Assembly (NCBI RefSeq): GCF_030766725.1 | Contig: NZ_JARQWR010000008.1 | Location: 1-64,000 of the forward strand | DNA length: 64,000 bases | Source: Flavobacterium aerium | Lineage (GTDB): Bacteria; Bacteroidota; Bacteroidia; Flavobacteriales; Flavobacteriaceae | Direction of reading: 5' to 3' | In this document: positions 26,673 to 36,009 of the stretch, one piece after another | Layout of the letters: each line of letters starts with the position of its first letter | How positions within the stretch are numbered: position 1 is the first letter of the stretch | Notes under the pieces: generated by a model | The model's input: the letters and a program-made list of their open reading frames with translations, nothing else | Database searches by the model: none | What the model was told of the DNA's origin: nothing | Program-made: the position numbers and the translations under genes

Positions 26673-26978
26673 AAATTTGTTTTGAAAAGTACGATATGAA
26701 ATTAAACAATTTTGGGAGTTATTGAAAGTATAATTAAAATTTATTGTTTTTTTAAATGGATCTTGTTTTGTAATCAGATAAGTCATAAAATATTGAGCTT
26801 CAAGTAGTGATAATTGTTAACGGATCTAAAATTAAAATACAAAATCAAAAGTTGAATTTTTTACTATATTTACTTCGAATCTGGCGTAATCCTGCTAAGG
26901 CAATAAACCATGGAATAGGATTAGTAACCAAGAATAAACAAACCTACTGGAAATAAACACTGTATAAAAAAATAATGA

Positions 26979-28118
26979 ATGGGAAAGATTGATTTATTAA
27001 TTATTGTAACTATAATCTCTTTGTTCATTTTATTATTACTTGTATTTTTTCTGGTTACAGTTAAAGCAAAGTACAAGACCAGTAATTTTCTTTTTGCTGT
27101 TTTTCTAACCCTAACAGCAATAGATTCCATTGATCCTTTATTAAACCTAGTCGTTAATAATCCTTCCAATCTGGGAATGCTAAGAAACACATTTGCTTTT
27201 TTGCAAATTCCTGTTTTTTATCTCTATGTATTATCCGTTTGCTATTCGGATTTTAAGCTTAAACCAAAATATATAATACACCTCCTTCCATTTTTAATTG
27301 GGAATATAATTCTATTGCCTCGTTTTTATACAGTAGATCTCGCTTCCAAAATTAGTTTTATTCAAAATCGTCAAGATATGATAGAACTGCAGTTTACTCA
27401 TATTTTGTTTCATGTTCAGATTGTTATATATATTATTGCTGTTTTTATGATATTAAGAAAAGCAAAAAAACTATATCTAGAGAATTATTCAGGAGCGAGT
27501 ATTGAATCCCTGAATTGGTTGTTTCAGTTTACTACAGTACTGACTATTTTATATCTGTTAGCCCTCTTAAAAAACATTTTTAAATTTTCAGATTACCCTT
27601 ATATTTCTGAATGGATAAAAATTGGACTCATACTATTTCAGCTACTGATTATTTGTTGGTACTTGTTTAAAGCATTAAATAATCCAACCCTCTTTAGAAA
27701 TATCGATTCAAAACTAAAATTGGTCAAGAATATCATTTCTGAAGAAAAAAATAATGAGCAATTAGTTCCAAATGAAAAGGAGTACAATGAAGAGTTGTCG
27801 AAATTAAAGGAGTATATGATTGAAGAAAAACCCTTTCTTAATCCTTCTATAACAATTCAAGATATTTCTGCAGCTATTGGAATTCCTGTTCGAGACTTAT
27901 CTCTTTTGATTAATCATAAATTAGAACAACATTTTTATGATTTTATTAATGCCTATCGAATAGAGAATGCTATGGATATTTTGAAAGATAGTACAAAAAG
28001 TAAAGTAACTATTTTAGAAATTCTATACGATGTAGGTTTTAATTCAAAATCTTCATTTAATACAGCCTTTAAAAAACATACTGGAAATACGCCGACTGCT
28101 TATCGTAGAGGCTTGTAA
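26979..28118 (+). CDS. Membrane-anchored AraC-family regulator
   Basis: 379 residues. Seven or so hydrophobic helices fill the first 235 residues. A linker follows, then a C-terminal AraC HTH (about 275-379) with two helix-turn-helices: ITIQDISAAIGIPVRDLSLLI, and VTILEILYDVGFNSKSSF followed by FKKHTGNTPTAYRRG. This 7TM-AraC layout is common in flavobacteria. It should sense something in the membrane and control the serine hydrolase that follows, where an inverted repeat lies at 28182-28211. A damaged copy of its 3' end occurs at 30000-30105. Confidence 0.9.
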   Translation: MGKIDLLIIVTIISLFILLLLVFFLVTVKAKYKTSNFLFAVFLTLTAIDSIDPLLNLVVNNPSNLGMLRNTFAFLQIPVFYLYVLSVCYSDFKLKPKYIIHLLPFLIGNIILLPRFYTVDLASKISFIQNRQDMIELQFTHILFHVQIVIYIIAVFMILRKAKKLYLENYSGASIESLNWLFQFTTVLTILYLLALLKNIFKFSDYPYISEWIKIGLILFQLLIICWYLFKALNNPTLFRNIDSKLKLVKNIISEEKNNEQLVPNEKEYNEELSKLKEYMIEEKPFLNPSITIQDISAAIGIPVRDLSLLINHKLEQHFYDFINAYRIENAMDILKDSTKSKVTILEILYDVGFNSKSSFNTAFKKHTGNTPTAYRRGL

Positions 28119-28181
28119 AACAGTATTTTGTAGTTACTCGTACAAGTTACTTTAACCACTCGGTCTAATTCTTCATAACAA

Positions 28182-28211
28182 ATGCGTCCGACTACTTTCA
28201 TTCGGTCGCAT
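28182..28211 (+). promoter_or_regulatory. Inverted-repeat operator, copy 1
   Basis: ATGCGTCCGA, 10 nt, TCGGTCGCAT: 9 of 10 positions are complementary. It ends 17 nt before CAGATTTG (28229-28236), a near -7 box, so it would sit just upstream of the -33 region, the usual place for an activator. A copy stands before the gene at 30304. Confidence 0.75.
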
Positions 28212-28272
28212 AACGTTCATTTCTTTCTCAGATTTGTATCGAAATAAGTTTTTAACCTTAAAACGCGATACA

Positions 28273-29730
28273 ATGAAAACTTCCTTAAAATTCTTAGCAA
28301 CACTATTATTAATTACTAATTTTTCTTTTGGGCAAGAGGTAACTAAATATGGTTTTCTTACCGACAGTTTAAATATTGAAAAACAATTAGAAAAACATAA
28401 ACTGCCAGGATTTAGTCTTGTTGTTTTTGAAAATTACAAGATTGTGTATTCTAATCAATTTGGTGTGAAATCAGCAGATTCAAAAGAAAAGATAAATAAA
28501 AACACTGCTTTTTCTACAGCATCAATTTCAAAGCCAATTACGGCCCTTCTTTGTTATATGCTTGAAGAGAAAGGATTGATTAATTTAGATGATCCAATAG
28601 ACAAGTATTTAAAACGCTGGCATTTGCCAAAAAGTAAGTTTACGGAGAATAACAGCCCAACTTGGAGACAATTTCTTAATCATACGGCTGGTACCACTCA
28701 AAGTGGATTTGCAGACTATTATGAAGGAGATACAATCCCGACAATAAAACAAAGTCTTTTAGGACAGATACCGAGATATGATAAAGAAATTGATTTCTTG
28801 TTTACGCCAGGAACTAGTTGGGAATATAGCGGTGGCGGTTATGTAATTGTTCAAATGGCATTAGAAGATACTTTTAAGAAACCTATCGCAGAACTTGCAG
28901 CAGCGTATATTTTTAAACCTTTGGGCATGAAAAATACAACAATGATTCAGCCTAATGAAAAAGGATTTTTAACAAATGTTACTCTTGTTCACGATGAAAA
29001 TGGAAAAGTTATTAGAACAGGTTTGCCAATCACACCACAAGTTGGAGCATCAGGAATGTGGTCGACACCAACAGATTTAGCGATACTTTCTATTGAGATT
29101 CAAAATGCTTTGCGCAACAAAAATAATAAAGTGATTTCTCATAGTATTGCAGAGAAAGTAACAGCAGTAACAGCTTTAAAAAATGCTGTTGGAGGCTGGA
29201 GTTACGGTTGGCAAAAATCTTTTGGTTATAACAACTATGATTGGTTTTCATGTAATGGGTCTAATACAGGGGTTGGAGGTAATATTCTTGCTACTATGAC
29301 AGACGGAAATGGCGTTGTATATCTTGCTAATGGTGAGAAACCAAATCGTTTTCCTGTAATGAATAATACCCGAATAAAGATTTTGACACTGATGGACTGG
29401 AATGAAAAAAGAGCTAACGAAGATATTCAGGAAATACCATTAAGTCTAAAAGAAAAATTAATCGGGACTTATGACGATTTCTTATATGGACAGGAAGTGA
29501 AAACCAAAATAATAGAAAAGAATAATCGTCTTTATGTCGAATCTCCATTATTGGAACATTTTAAAGGGAAAAATGAAAATGAGTTACGCTATCTAAAAAA
29601 TGGATTATTTAAAATTGTAGATTATCCTAATTTATTAAAATTTAATTTCAGTGATGGAAAAGTAAATTCTGTAATCTTGATAAGAGATAATATGAATACT
29701 GAAATCCAACTCATTAATGAAGAAAAATAA
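28273..29730 (+). CDS. Secreted serine hydrolase, AraC-linked copy 1
   Basis: 485 residues from ATG 28273 with signal peptide (KTSLKFLATLLLITNFSFGQ). SISK at 84-87 (S84) and YSG at 185-187 are the active-site motifs. A GNILATMTDGNG segment lies late, and a beta-rich C-terminal part of about 120 residues follows. An upstream in-frame ATG at 28234 lies inside the promoter and is rejected. Its signal peptide and promoter are nearly the same as those of the gene at 30304, while the enzymes differ in length and sequence. Substrate unknown. Confidence 0.85.
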   Translation: MKTSLKFLATLLLITNFSFGQEVTKYGFLTDSLNIEKQLEKHKLPGFSLVVFENYKIVYSNQFGVKSADSKEKINKNTAFSTASISKPITALLCYMLEEKGLINLDDPIDKYLKRWHLPKSKFTENNSPTWRQFLNHTAGTTQSGFADYYEGDTIPTIKQSLLGQIPRYDKEIDFLFTPGTSWEYSGGGYVIVQMALEDTFKKPIAELAAAYIFKPLGMKNTTMIQPNEKGFLTNVTLVHDENGKVIRTGLPITPQVGASGMWSTPTDLAILSIEIQNALRNKNNKVISHSIAEKVTAVTALKNAVGGWSYGWQKSFGYNNYDWFSCNGSNTGVGGNILATMTDGNGVVYLANGEKPNRFPVMNNTRIKILTLMDWNEKRANEDIQEIPLSLKEKLIGTYDDFLYGQEVKTKIIEKNNRLYVESPLLEHFKGKNENELRYLKNGLFKIVDYPNLLKFNFSDGKVNSVILIRDNMNTEIQLINEEK

Positions 29731-29811
29731 CTATTACCAATCATTATTTAGCAATATGGTGGGGATAGAGTCAATAAAATAAGTTGACAACTGTAAATAC
29801 AGGTTTAAAAG

Positions 29812-29862
29812 AATGTGACTGTCTATAGGATATAAAATCCTCATATAGACAGTCACATTTTT
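29812..29862 (+). terminator. Rho-independent terminator
   Basis: A 16-bp stem (29812-29827 with 29844-29859), extended by GGAT/ATCC inside, followed by T. It ends the serine-hydrolase transcript. The rest of 29731-29999 shows nothing I can name. Confidence 0.85.
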
Positions 29863-29999
29863 CGTTGGTAAGACTTTAAAGTTTTTTTGAGAATACGTCT
29901 TTAGAATCGTGTTATCAAGTATCAATTCTGTGACCGATATTTACGGTTTTAGAATTGGGATTTCTCGCCTTTCCTCAGTATGCTATTATGGAAAGATTT

Positions 30000-30105
30000 G
30001 AAATGCTATAGATTTAAAAGATACTACAAAATGCAAGAGAACTATTTTAGAGATTCTGTATGATGTAGGTTTTAATTCAAAATATTTTTTTAATACCACT
30101 ATAAA
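30000..30105 (+). pseudogene. AraC C-terminal fragment (duplicate)
   Basis: Translation gives NAIDLKDTTKCKRTILEIL, then YDVGFNSKYFFNTT, matching the second HTH of the AraC protein at 26979-28118 in the same frame, then degenerating. The similarity runs on through the intergenic DNA, operator and signal peptide of the next gene (27965-28335 against 30000-30365). Confidence 0.85.
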
Positions 30106-30214
30106 AATAGATACGAAAAACAGGTTAGATTCTTGTTTTAAATTGTTGATTAATAGTATTTTGTGATTACTCGTACTAGTGTTTTTAATGATTCGTACTT
30201 ATTTTTACAAACAA

Positions 30215-30244
30215 ATGCGTTCGATTGCTTTTATTCGGTCGCAT
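30215..30244 (+). promoter_or_regulatory. Inverted-repeat operator, copy 2
   Basis: ATGCGTTCGA, 10 nt, TCGGTCGCAT, with the same right half as copy 1 and one change in the left. CATATTTG, similar to a -7 box, follows near 30263. Confidence 0.75.
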
Positions 30245-30303
30245 AAGATTAATTCCTGCCACATATTTGTATCGAAATAATTTTTAATCTAAAACACGAT
30301 ACA

Positions 30304-31362
30304 ATGAAAACTCCATTAAAATTTTTAGTAGCACTATTATTAATAAGCAACTTTTCTTTTGGACAAGATTCCTTTAAAAAGATTGATTCATTAATAAAAA
30401 AGAATTATCAGAATAACCCAGATATAAGTATAAGTGTTGGTCTCATTCAAGGAAATCAAGAGTATTATACGGCTTATGGTAAACTCAGTAAAGAGAGTCA
30501 AATTGATGTTAATAGAAAATCGATATTTGAAATTGCATCTATTACTAAGATTTTGACTTCCAATTTAATTGCACAAGCTGCTATTGAGAAAAAATTAAAA
30601 TTGGATGATTACATTGATGCCTACCTTCCTAAAGCGTATGTATTGCATAAAAACCTTACGAACAAAATAAAAATATCTGACCTTGCTTCTCATCAATCAG
30701 GTTTACCCGATATTGATTTTGGTAAACTATTAGAATTAAATCCACAACAGCCCATAAAAAGTGTAACTCAAAAGACATTAGCTGATATTGTAAACAATTG
30801 TAATGAATTAATTGATTATGGAAAATACCGTTATTCTACAATTGGTTATACATTACTGGGACAGATATTAGAAAGTGTATACGGAAAGAGTTATGATGAA
30901 ATCATCAGAGAAAAAATAATAAAGCCTTTAAAGATGAACAATACCTTAACGAAAGACTTTGATGTAAAAAATAGAACTACGGGTTATAACCCAAATGGTG
31001 GTGTTCAGGAATTTTTCGAGTGGAATATTACGGCACCTGCTGGATTGATAAAATCAAATGCTTCTGATATGCTTCTGTTTTTAAAAGCAGTATTAAATAA
31101 TGAAACTACGGTGGGTAAAGCTGCAATACTAACCGAAGAAATCTTTTATAAAAATGAAAATAGAGAAATGGGATTAGGTGTAAACATAATGACGGATGAT
31201 AAAAATACAATTTATTTAAAATCAGGAGATTCAATGGGACAGTCTTCAATTATATTTTATAACAGGACTAAAAATTGGGGGGTTATTTTATTTCTAAATC
31301 AAAGAAACTCAAAAATAAGACAAAACTTATTGAATGAAATTTGTGATACGATCTTGAAATAA
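30304..31362 (+). CDS. Secreted serine hydrolase, AraC-linked copy 2
   Basis: 352 residues. Signal peptide KTPLKFLVALLLISNFSFGQ differs from the gene at 28273 by four residues. SITK at 79-82 (S79) and YST at 177-179 are the catalytic motifs. It is about 130 residues shorter and clearly a different subfamily after the signal peptide. Same operator and leader as the first copy, so both should respond to the membrane AraC protein. A broken outer-membrane-barrel gene follows. Confidence 0.85.
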   Translation: MKTPLKFLVALLLISNFSFGQDSFKKIDSLIKKNYQNNPDISISVGLIQGNQEYYTAYGKLSKESQIDVNRKSIFEIASITKILTSNLIAQAAIEKKLKLDDYIDAYLPKAYVLHKNLTNKIKISDLASHQSGLPDIDFGKLLELNPQQPIKSVTQKTLADIVNNCNELIDYGKYRYSTIGYTLLGQILESVYGKSYDEIIREKIIKPLKMNNTLTKDFDVKNRTTGYNPNGGVQEFFEWNITAPAGLIKSNASDMLLFLKAVLNNETTVGKAAILTEEIFYKNENREMGLGVNIMTDDKNTIYLKSGDSMGQSSIIFYNRTKNWGVILFLNQRNSKIRQNLLNEICDTILK

Positions 31363-31402
31363 ATAATCAAATCCAAATTCGGCAGGAGCCTTAAGAGGTC
31401 AA

Positions 31403-31942
31403 GCACCGAATAGTTATGTTTTAAAAGCATTTAATTTATATGAAACACATAGCTATTTTATGACACTCACTAAAACGTTTAATGCAAAATGGTGATTCTC
31501 TACGAATACAGGAACACTTAGTTACACTAAAGAAATTGATAATAAATATGACTTTGTGTTTTTTAAGCCAAAACCTCAAGTATATCTATATTCTAATAAT
31601 ACATTTTATGTAAATAAGCTGTTTAACCTACAATTATTGACTTGGTATTTGGGTGATTTGTATTCAGGACTATATCATCGTGAAAGTCGTGCAATAGTAA
31701 CCGTTGGTATTGAAAAAGATTTCTTCAAAAGTGCATTAAAAATCAATTTTACAGCAAACGATATTTTTAATCAATATTTTAATTCTGGAGATTACAATGT
31801 CGGACAAACGAATATATATTATCATAGGACATATTCCAGTAATTACTTCAAATTAACAGCTACTTATAACTTTGGAAGCTTGAAAAAATCGACTTATAAA
31901 AATAAGACAACCAGCCAATCCGAGAACAATAGAGTTAATTAG
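31403..31942 (+). pseudogene. C-terminal remnant of an outer-membrane beta-barrel receptor
   Basis: One frame gives SYVLKAFNLYETHSYFMTLT, a TGA at 31493-31495, then the strands FSTNTGTLSYTKEI, PQVYLYSNNTFYV and TYNFGSLKK, ending at TAA 31942. Alternating beta-strand pattern, ANDIFNQYF and the final Y-N-F-G are typical of the OMP_b-brl_3 barrel family, as in the intact gene at 38378. The N-terminal plug and most of the barrel are gone. Confidence 0.75.
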
Positions 31943-32048
31943 TGATATCTGTTGATTTTATTTTGATTAAAAGATAAATTTATTGCTGTTATGATTAGTA
32001 AATTGTGAAATATTTTAGATTTTTACAATAAAAACAAATTAGTAATAG

Positions 32049-33140
32049 ATGAGTCTAGTTTTTGGATGGTATAGCTTTAAAATAAAATCTTATACAGCAG
32101 AAGATTTAAAAATTAATAAAGAAGATTGGGGTAATTCGACATTTGAAATCCGTCAAAAAGTTTTCCATTTATTTTGGTTACCCCTCTTTAGTTTAGGAAA
32201 AATATATGTCTCCAGAAGACAAGGCAAACTATATGATTTACCAGAGTCAATTATTGCCATACTCAAAACAAAACAAAAAGTTAGAACCCCTTGGTATTCA
32301 TATTTCATCCCCATATCCATAGTAACAGGGCTCATAGGATTTGGAGTATTTATATATGTTGCGGAATATATGATGAGAAGAAACACGTATGCAAACAACA
32401 AAGAAGTATATGAAATATCAGTGAATCATATCCAAAAAGAACTATCAGGATTATCCATCAATTCCTATATAAGAATAATCAATTCGAATAGACCCGATCG
32501 GGAAAAGGCTATTTTTTTAAAAGTTATAGAAATAAAAGACAATAAATATAATGTCCAAATAATAGAGGCAAAAATCCCACGCTATTCAAACGAGAAATAT
32601 TATTTATATAAATTAAGATCAGACACATTAACTTTTACCAAAGGGGAATTACAAAAAGCGATTTGTAATGAATACGATGATTTTATAGAAAAGAAATCTT
32701 GTGGATTTAATTTTTTGGGTGGTAATGACAAATACATAATCGATGATATTCAATATTTTGACAGCCCTATAATAGAAGGAAGAATAGATTGGGATTTTTG
32801 GGATATAGTAAGAAGAAAAAGTTTTCAATACTCAGAGCAGTTTATAGGAGACAAAGAGGATCGTTCTTGGGTTATTAGCCTTGATTTTCAGAACTTTGGT
32901 GTTCCTGCAGATCTTGTGGAGATTAAAAATCTTGAGAATAACATCAAATGGGTAGATAGCCTTCCCATGAAATTTAATACTTATCAGTACTTAGAATACA
33001 ATACCATTAAAGGAAATACCATAACGGAACCAAGTAAATTAAAATTCAAATCGATATTAATCTTTAAAGATTCACTTAATAAAAAACAGGAATATATAGT
33101 GGAAGGCAAGGAGTCATTTTTTACAATAAAAAAGAAATAA
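32049..33140 (+). CDS. Unidentified single-helix membrane protein
   Basis: 363 residues. The N-terminal 75 residues (SLVFGWYSFKIKSYTAEDL) are soluble, then one hydrophobic helix (about 86-108, FIPISIVTGLIGFGVFIYVAEY), then a 250-residue C-terminal domain rich in beta strands and charged residues. I recognise no family. AT-rich and standing alone with its own leader. It might be a small signalling or envelope protein, but nothing shows this. Confidence 0.6.
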   Translation: MSLVFGWYSFKIKSYTAEDLKINKEDWGNSTFEIRQKVFHLFWLPLFSLGKIYVSRRQGKLYDLPESIIAILKTKQKVRTPWYSYFIPISIVTGLIGFGVFIYVAEYMMRRNTYANNKEVYEISVNHIQKELSGLSINSYIRIINSNRPDREKAIFLKVIEIKDNKYNVQIIEAKIPRYSNEKYYLYKLRSDTLTFTKGELQKAICNEYDDFIEKKSCGFNFLGGNDKYIIDDIQYFDSPIIEGRIDWDFWDIVRRKSFQYSEQFIGDKEDRSWVISLDFQNFGVPADLVEIKNLENNIKWVDSLPMKFNTYQYLEYNTIKGNTITEPSKLKFKSILIFKDSLNKKQEYIVEGKESFFTIKKK

Positions 33141-33246
33141 TTACTTCTTAATTTTAATATTTAAGAATAAAACGAGTGAAAAAAATATATATTTGTTAGC
33201 GATATAATCAATATAATAAATAAGGCTTAAGAAATTTTATATTTTT

Positions 33247-33495
33247 ATGAAGAAAAATAAGTTATCAGAATTAACCATTGAAGAACTGAATAACCAAAAG
33301 AAAACATTAAAAGGAATTCTAATTGGAATGAGCATTGTAATGCTTATTTTGATTAGTGTATTCATTTATTTAATTGTTAAAAAACAAAATTTCACATTGA
33401 TTGCATTAGCCCCAGTTTTTCTATTTAGTTTTTTGCCCAGTATAATTCAATTGAGTCAAATTAATACTGAAATAAAATTACGTAATTCAAAATAA
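33247..33495 (+). CDS. Small two-helix membrane protein
   Basis: 82 residues. A charged start (SELTIEELNNQKKTLKGIL) and two hydrophobic helices (about 22-44, 50-68). It resembles a family annotated in flavobacteria as 'redox-active disulfide protein 2', but there is no cysteine pair here, so that name says nothing about function. It lies 24 bp before the DUF3667 gene and may be co-transcribed. Confidence 0.6.
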   Translation: MKKNKLSELTIEELNNQKKTLKGILIGMSIVMLILISVFIYLIVKKQNFTLIALAPVFLFSFLPSIIQLSQINTEIKLRNSK

Positions 33496-33519
33496 GTCGA
33501 TACCCTGAAAATAATTGAA

Positions 33520-34305
33520 ATGGAAAGTAATTGCCTAAATTGTGATACCCTTATAACTGAAAATTTTTGCAGCAATTGTGGGCAAAAAAAATACAAAAGA
33601 ATAGATCGAAAATACTTAATGGATGAATTTCAATACTTGATCGTTCATACAAACAAAGGCTTTTTCTATTCTGTAAAAAATATTCTTAAGAATCCTGGAA
33701 AAACAGCAAGAGATTTTATCGAAGGTAACAGAGTAAATCACTATAAGCCTATTTTGTTAGCTTTTGTGTTAGGTGGTATTTCGGCTTTCATATCCTTTAA
33801 ACTCAGTGGATTTAATGAAATATTAACGGAGTATTATGCACAGCAAAATTTACCATCTGCTCTTTCGGGGAAGGTAATGTCATTTTTGTCAAGCTATAAT
33901 TCATTAATCATGTTACTATTAATCCCATTTATTTCAATTCTAACAAAATTGGCATTTAGAACATGGGGACAAAATTATTACGAACATGTAATCATGAATG
34001 CTTACATTCAGTCCTGTTATACAATTATTTCCATTATTATCATACATCCAATTTTATATCTTTTGAGACACAATCTCAATGCTTTTGTTTTGGTTACAAG
34101 TTTGTCACTGACGGTCATTCCTTTAATTATGGTTTGGTTTTACAAAGGGTTTTATAAAGAAAAAAGTTTGCAGTCAATAATTTTGAGAGTTTTGTTGATT
34201 ATATTGATGGGAATAGCGGTTTACGTAATGTTAATAATGGCTATGGCAATTTTATTTGTTATATTTAGTGGACCAGAAACTTTTAAGGCTTTACAACATA
34301 AATAA
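33520..34305 (+). CDS. DUF3667 membrane protein with zinc ribbon
   Basis: 261 residues. An N-terminal zinc ribbon (CLNCDTLI...CSNCGQKK, two CxxC pairs at about 5-21) precedes the family segment NPGKTARDFIEGNRVNHYKP. Five hydrophobic helices follow. This is the DUF3667 layout of Bacteroidota. Function unknown. It sits 24 bp after the small membrane protein, and a very strong terminator follows. Confidence 0.82.
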   Translation: MESNCLNCDTLITENFCSNCGQKKYKRIDRKYLMDEFQYLIVHTNKGFFYSVKNILKNPGKTARDFIEGNRVNHYKPILLAFVLGGISAFISFKLSGFNEILTEYYAQQNLPSALSGKVMSFLSSYNSLIMLLLIPFISILTKLAFRTWGQNYYEHVIMNAYIQSCYTIISIIIIHPILYLLRHNLNAFVLVTSLSLTVIPLIMVWFYKGFYKEKSLQSIILRVLLIILMGIAVYVMLIMAMAILFVIFSGPETFKALQHK

Positions 34306-34366
34306 AAAAATAATACCGACGAATGATGATTAAAAGATTGTCAGGGTATTATTCATTTTAAACTCT

Positions 34367-34409
34367 AAAAACGAACCCTCTTTAAATTTTTTAAAGAGGG
34401 TTCGTTTTT
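34367..34409 (+). terminator. Strong bidirectional-looking terminator
   Basis: A 20-bp perfect stem (34367-34386 with 34390-34409), TTT loop, T run. It ends the DUF3667 transcript. Confidence 0.9.
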
Positions 34410-34502
34410 TAATACACCAAATGTTTTGTTTTAAGAAAGTCTATATCAAACTAAAAACATACTTTTGTTAGTTATCCAATCACTACAATAAAATGAAATT
34501 TT

Positions 34503-35063
34503 ATGGATAATGAAAAATTTATTTTCTGTCTCGAAGCCGTTCCCGATGTTGAAATAGACAATGTTACACCGGTACTCAAAAAGTTAGAAGAACTCGCGTT
34601 AGAGCACGGTATTGGCAGTATCTATAAAACCTGTGATACAATTGAAGGATTAGAAGAAAGTCTAACAGCATTGCTTTATGATGACTATAATTTTAAAAAT
34701 TATGAGATTATCTATTTGATAATGCAAGGAGAAGCAAATAATATATGTTTTAATGGATACTATTATAGCTTAGAAGAGATTGCCGAAATTTTTGAAGGAA
34801 GAATGAAAGGCAAGATTCTGCATTTTGCTAATGCAAAAGTAGTAGATCTGAACGAAGAAGAAGCCCAATACTTCTTGGATATTACTGGTGCACGTGCGAT
34901 TTCGGGTTATGGTGAAGCCTCAAGTATGGTAACAAGTATCAATCTTGATAAAGCCTTCTTTAGCTTGTTTCAAGACGAAGAAGATGTAATCGAAATTGTG
35001 GAGCAATTGCATGAGAAATATTATGCTATCTGTAAGCTACTCGATTTTAGATTATATTACTAA
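34503..35063 (+). CDS. DUF6642-like protein
   Basis: 186 residues, acidic, no signal peptide. FIFCLEAVPDVEIDN at the start, YEIIYLIMQGEANNICFNG in the middle and FLDITGARAISGYGEASS later resemble a small family I know as DUF6642, whose fold recalls CHAT/caspase-like proteins. The usual catalytic His and Cys of CHAT are not evident, as the middle motif has Q-G-E rather than H-G. Function unknown. It converges on the YdeI-like gene 14 bp away. Confidence 0.55.
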   Translation: MDNEKFIFCLEAVPDVEIDNVTPVLKKLEELALEHGIGSIYKTCDTIEGLEESLTALLYDDYNFKNYEIIYLIMQGEANNICFNGYYYSLEEIAEIFEGRMKGKILHFANAKVVDLNEEEAQYFLDITGARAISGYGEASSMVTSINLDKAFFSLFQDEEDVIEIVEQLHEKYYAICKLLDFRLYY

Positions 35064-35076
35064 GAACGGAATGTTT

Positions 35077-35451
35077 TTATAAAACTTCCCATTTACCCAA
35101 TTGCTTTGCGATATCAATGGCGAGTTGTCCATGTTGAGTCATTAAGCCTTGTTCTATCATTCGTTCTGCTCGATCGATGTTCGGTTTACTCCATTTACTC
35201 TTTTTAGGATTCCTTGGCGTAAAAGTTAGATAAAAGCTTTCTGCATCTCGTTTTTTACACAAACTATCAATCCACCCAAAACATAAAGCTTCCTCTGTAG
35301 CATCATTGAGATTAACACTCTCGACTGTACTCTTTTTATGGTATAAGATTAACCAAACCGATTTTTCCGTCTGACAATTTTCCTGTAACCAATTTCTCCA
35401 TTCCTTTCTGGTTATAGCATAGATTGCTAATTTCCCATCTTTTGTTTCCAT
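35077..35451 (-). CDS. YdeI/OmpD-associated family protein, short
   Basis: 124 residues with the family's first half intact: EWRNWLQENCQTEKSVWLIL, EALCFGWIDSLCKKRD and SFYLTFTPRNPKKSKWSKPN. Typical members are about 190 residues and continue after GKWEV with a second helical part. Here a TAA follows at once. The gene is either a short variant or has lost its 3' third. Role unknown in the family. Confidence 0.7.
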   Translation of the reverse strand: METKDGKLAIYAITRKEWRNWLQENCQTEKSVWLILYHKKSTVESVNLNDATEEALCFGWIDSLCKKRDAESFYLTFTPRNPKKSKWSKPNIDRAERMIEQGLMTQHGQLAIDIAKQLGKWEVL

Positions 35452-35607
35452 AGCAACTTATTTAAATTAAAATATGACGTTTACGATTCTAGGTTAAATT
35501 ATCCATTCTATACTCCGTTAAAATAAGAGCAGATTTTTGTAATACTAATGTAAAACTATTTTTAATGTAAATAATATACAATGTTGATTTGTAGTTTATT
35601 AAATGAA

Positions 35608-36009
35608 TTAATTTGCGTTTTGTTTTACCTCAGAAATAAATGATCTACTATTCTCAGAATCTCTTTTGTTATGGATAAAATAATAGAATAAAGCACCGCC
35701 AAAATAGCATAAAACATCTAATCCATCTGCGGTATATTTGGAGGAAAATTGAGGCATTATCCACTCAAAGAGAATAGAAGTATAAGTAGCAATGAATAGA
35801 AGATAGGAAAGCGGATAGGTATAATGTTGATTTTTAACAACGAATTTACGAGTGAAAATTATGGCAATGTGGGCAATAACTGGAACTGCTATGCAATCCG
35901 TTAGATAAGAATTAAAGAAAGGTAGAGGTTGTTTTATATGCCGTAAAAGATGTACCACCAACCAAAGTAGACAATAACCCGTAAAGAAAATGTCAAATAA
36001 ACGTTTCAT
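35608..36009 (-). CDS. Small integral membrane protein
   Basis: 133 residues with three or four hydrophobic helices (IFFTGYCLLWLVVHLL, IAVPVIAHIAIIFTR, YLLFIATYTSILFEWI, VLCYFGGALFYYFIH). Similar flavobacterial proteins carry the doubtful label 'magnesium citrate secondary transporter'. I would not use that name without proof. Its ATG shares one base with the stop of the upstream 63-residue gene, so the two form an operon facing the TetR regulator. Confidence 0.65.
   Translation of the reverse strand: MKRLFDIFFTGYCLLWLVVHLLRHIKQPLPFFNSYLTDCIAVPVIAHIAIIFTRKFVVKNQHYTYPLSYLLFIATYTSILFEWIMPQFSSKYTADGLDVLCYFGGALFYYFIHNKRDSENSRSFISEVKQNAN

Noticed and set aside
26887..26923. Inverted repeat TAATCCT-N23-AGGATTA before the AraC gene
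   Set aside because: Seven bases with a long spacer could be chance, and it does not match the operator found at 28182.
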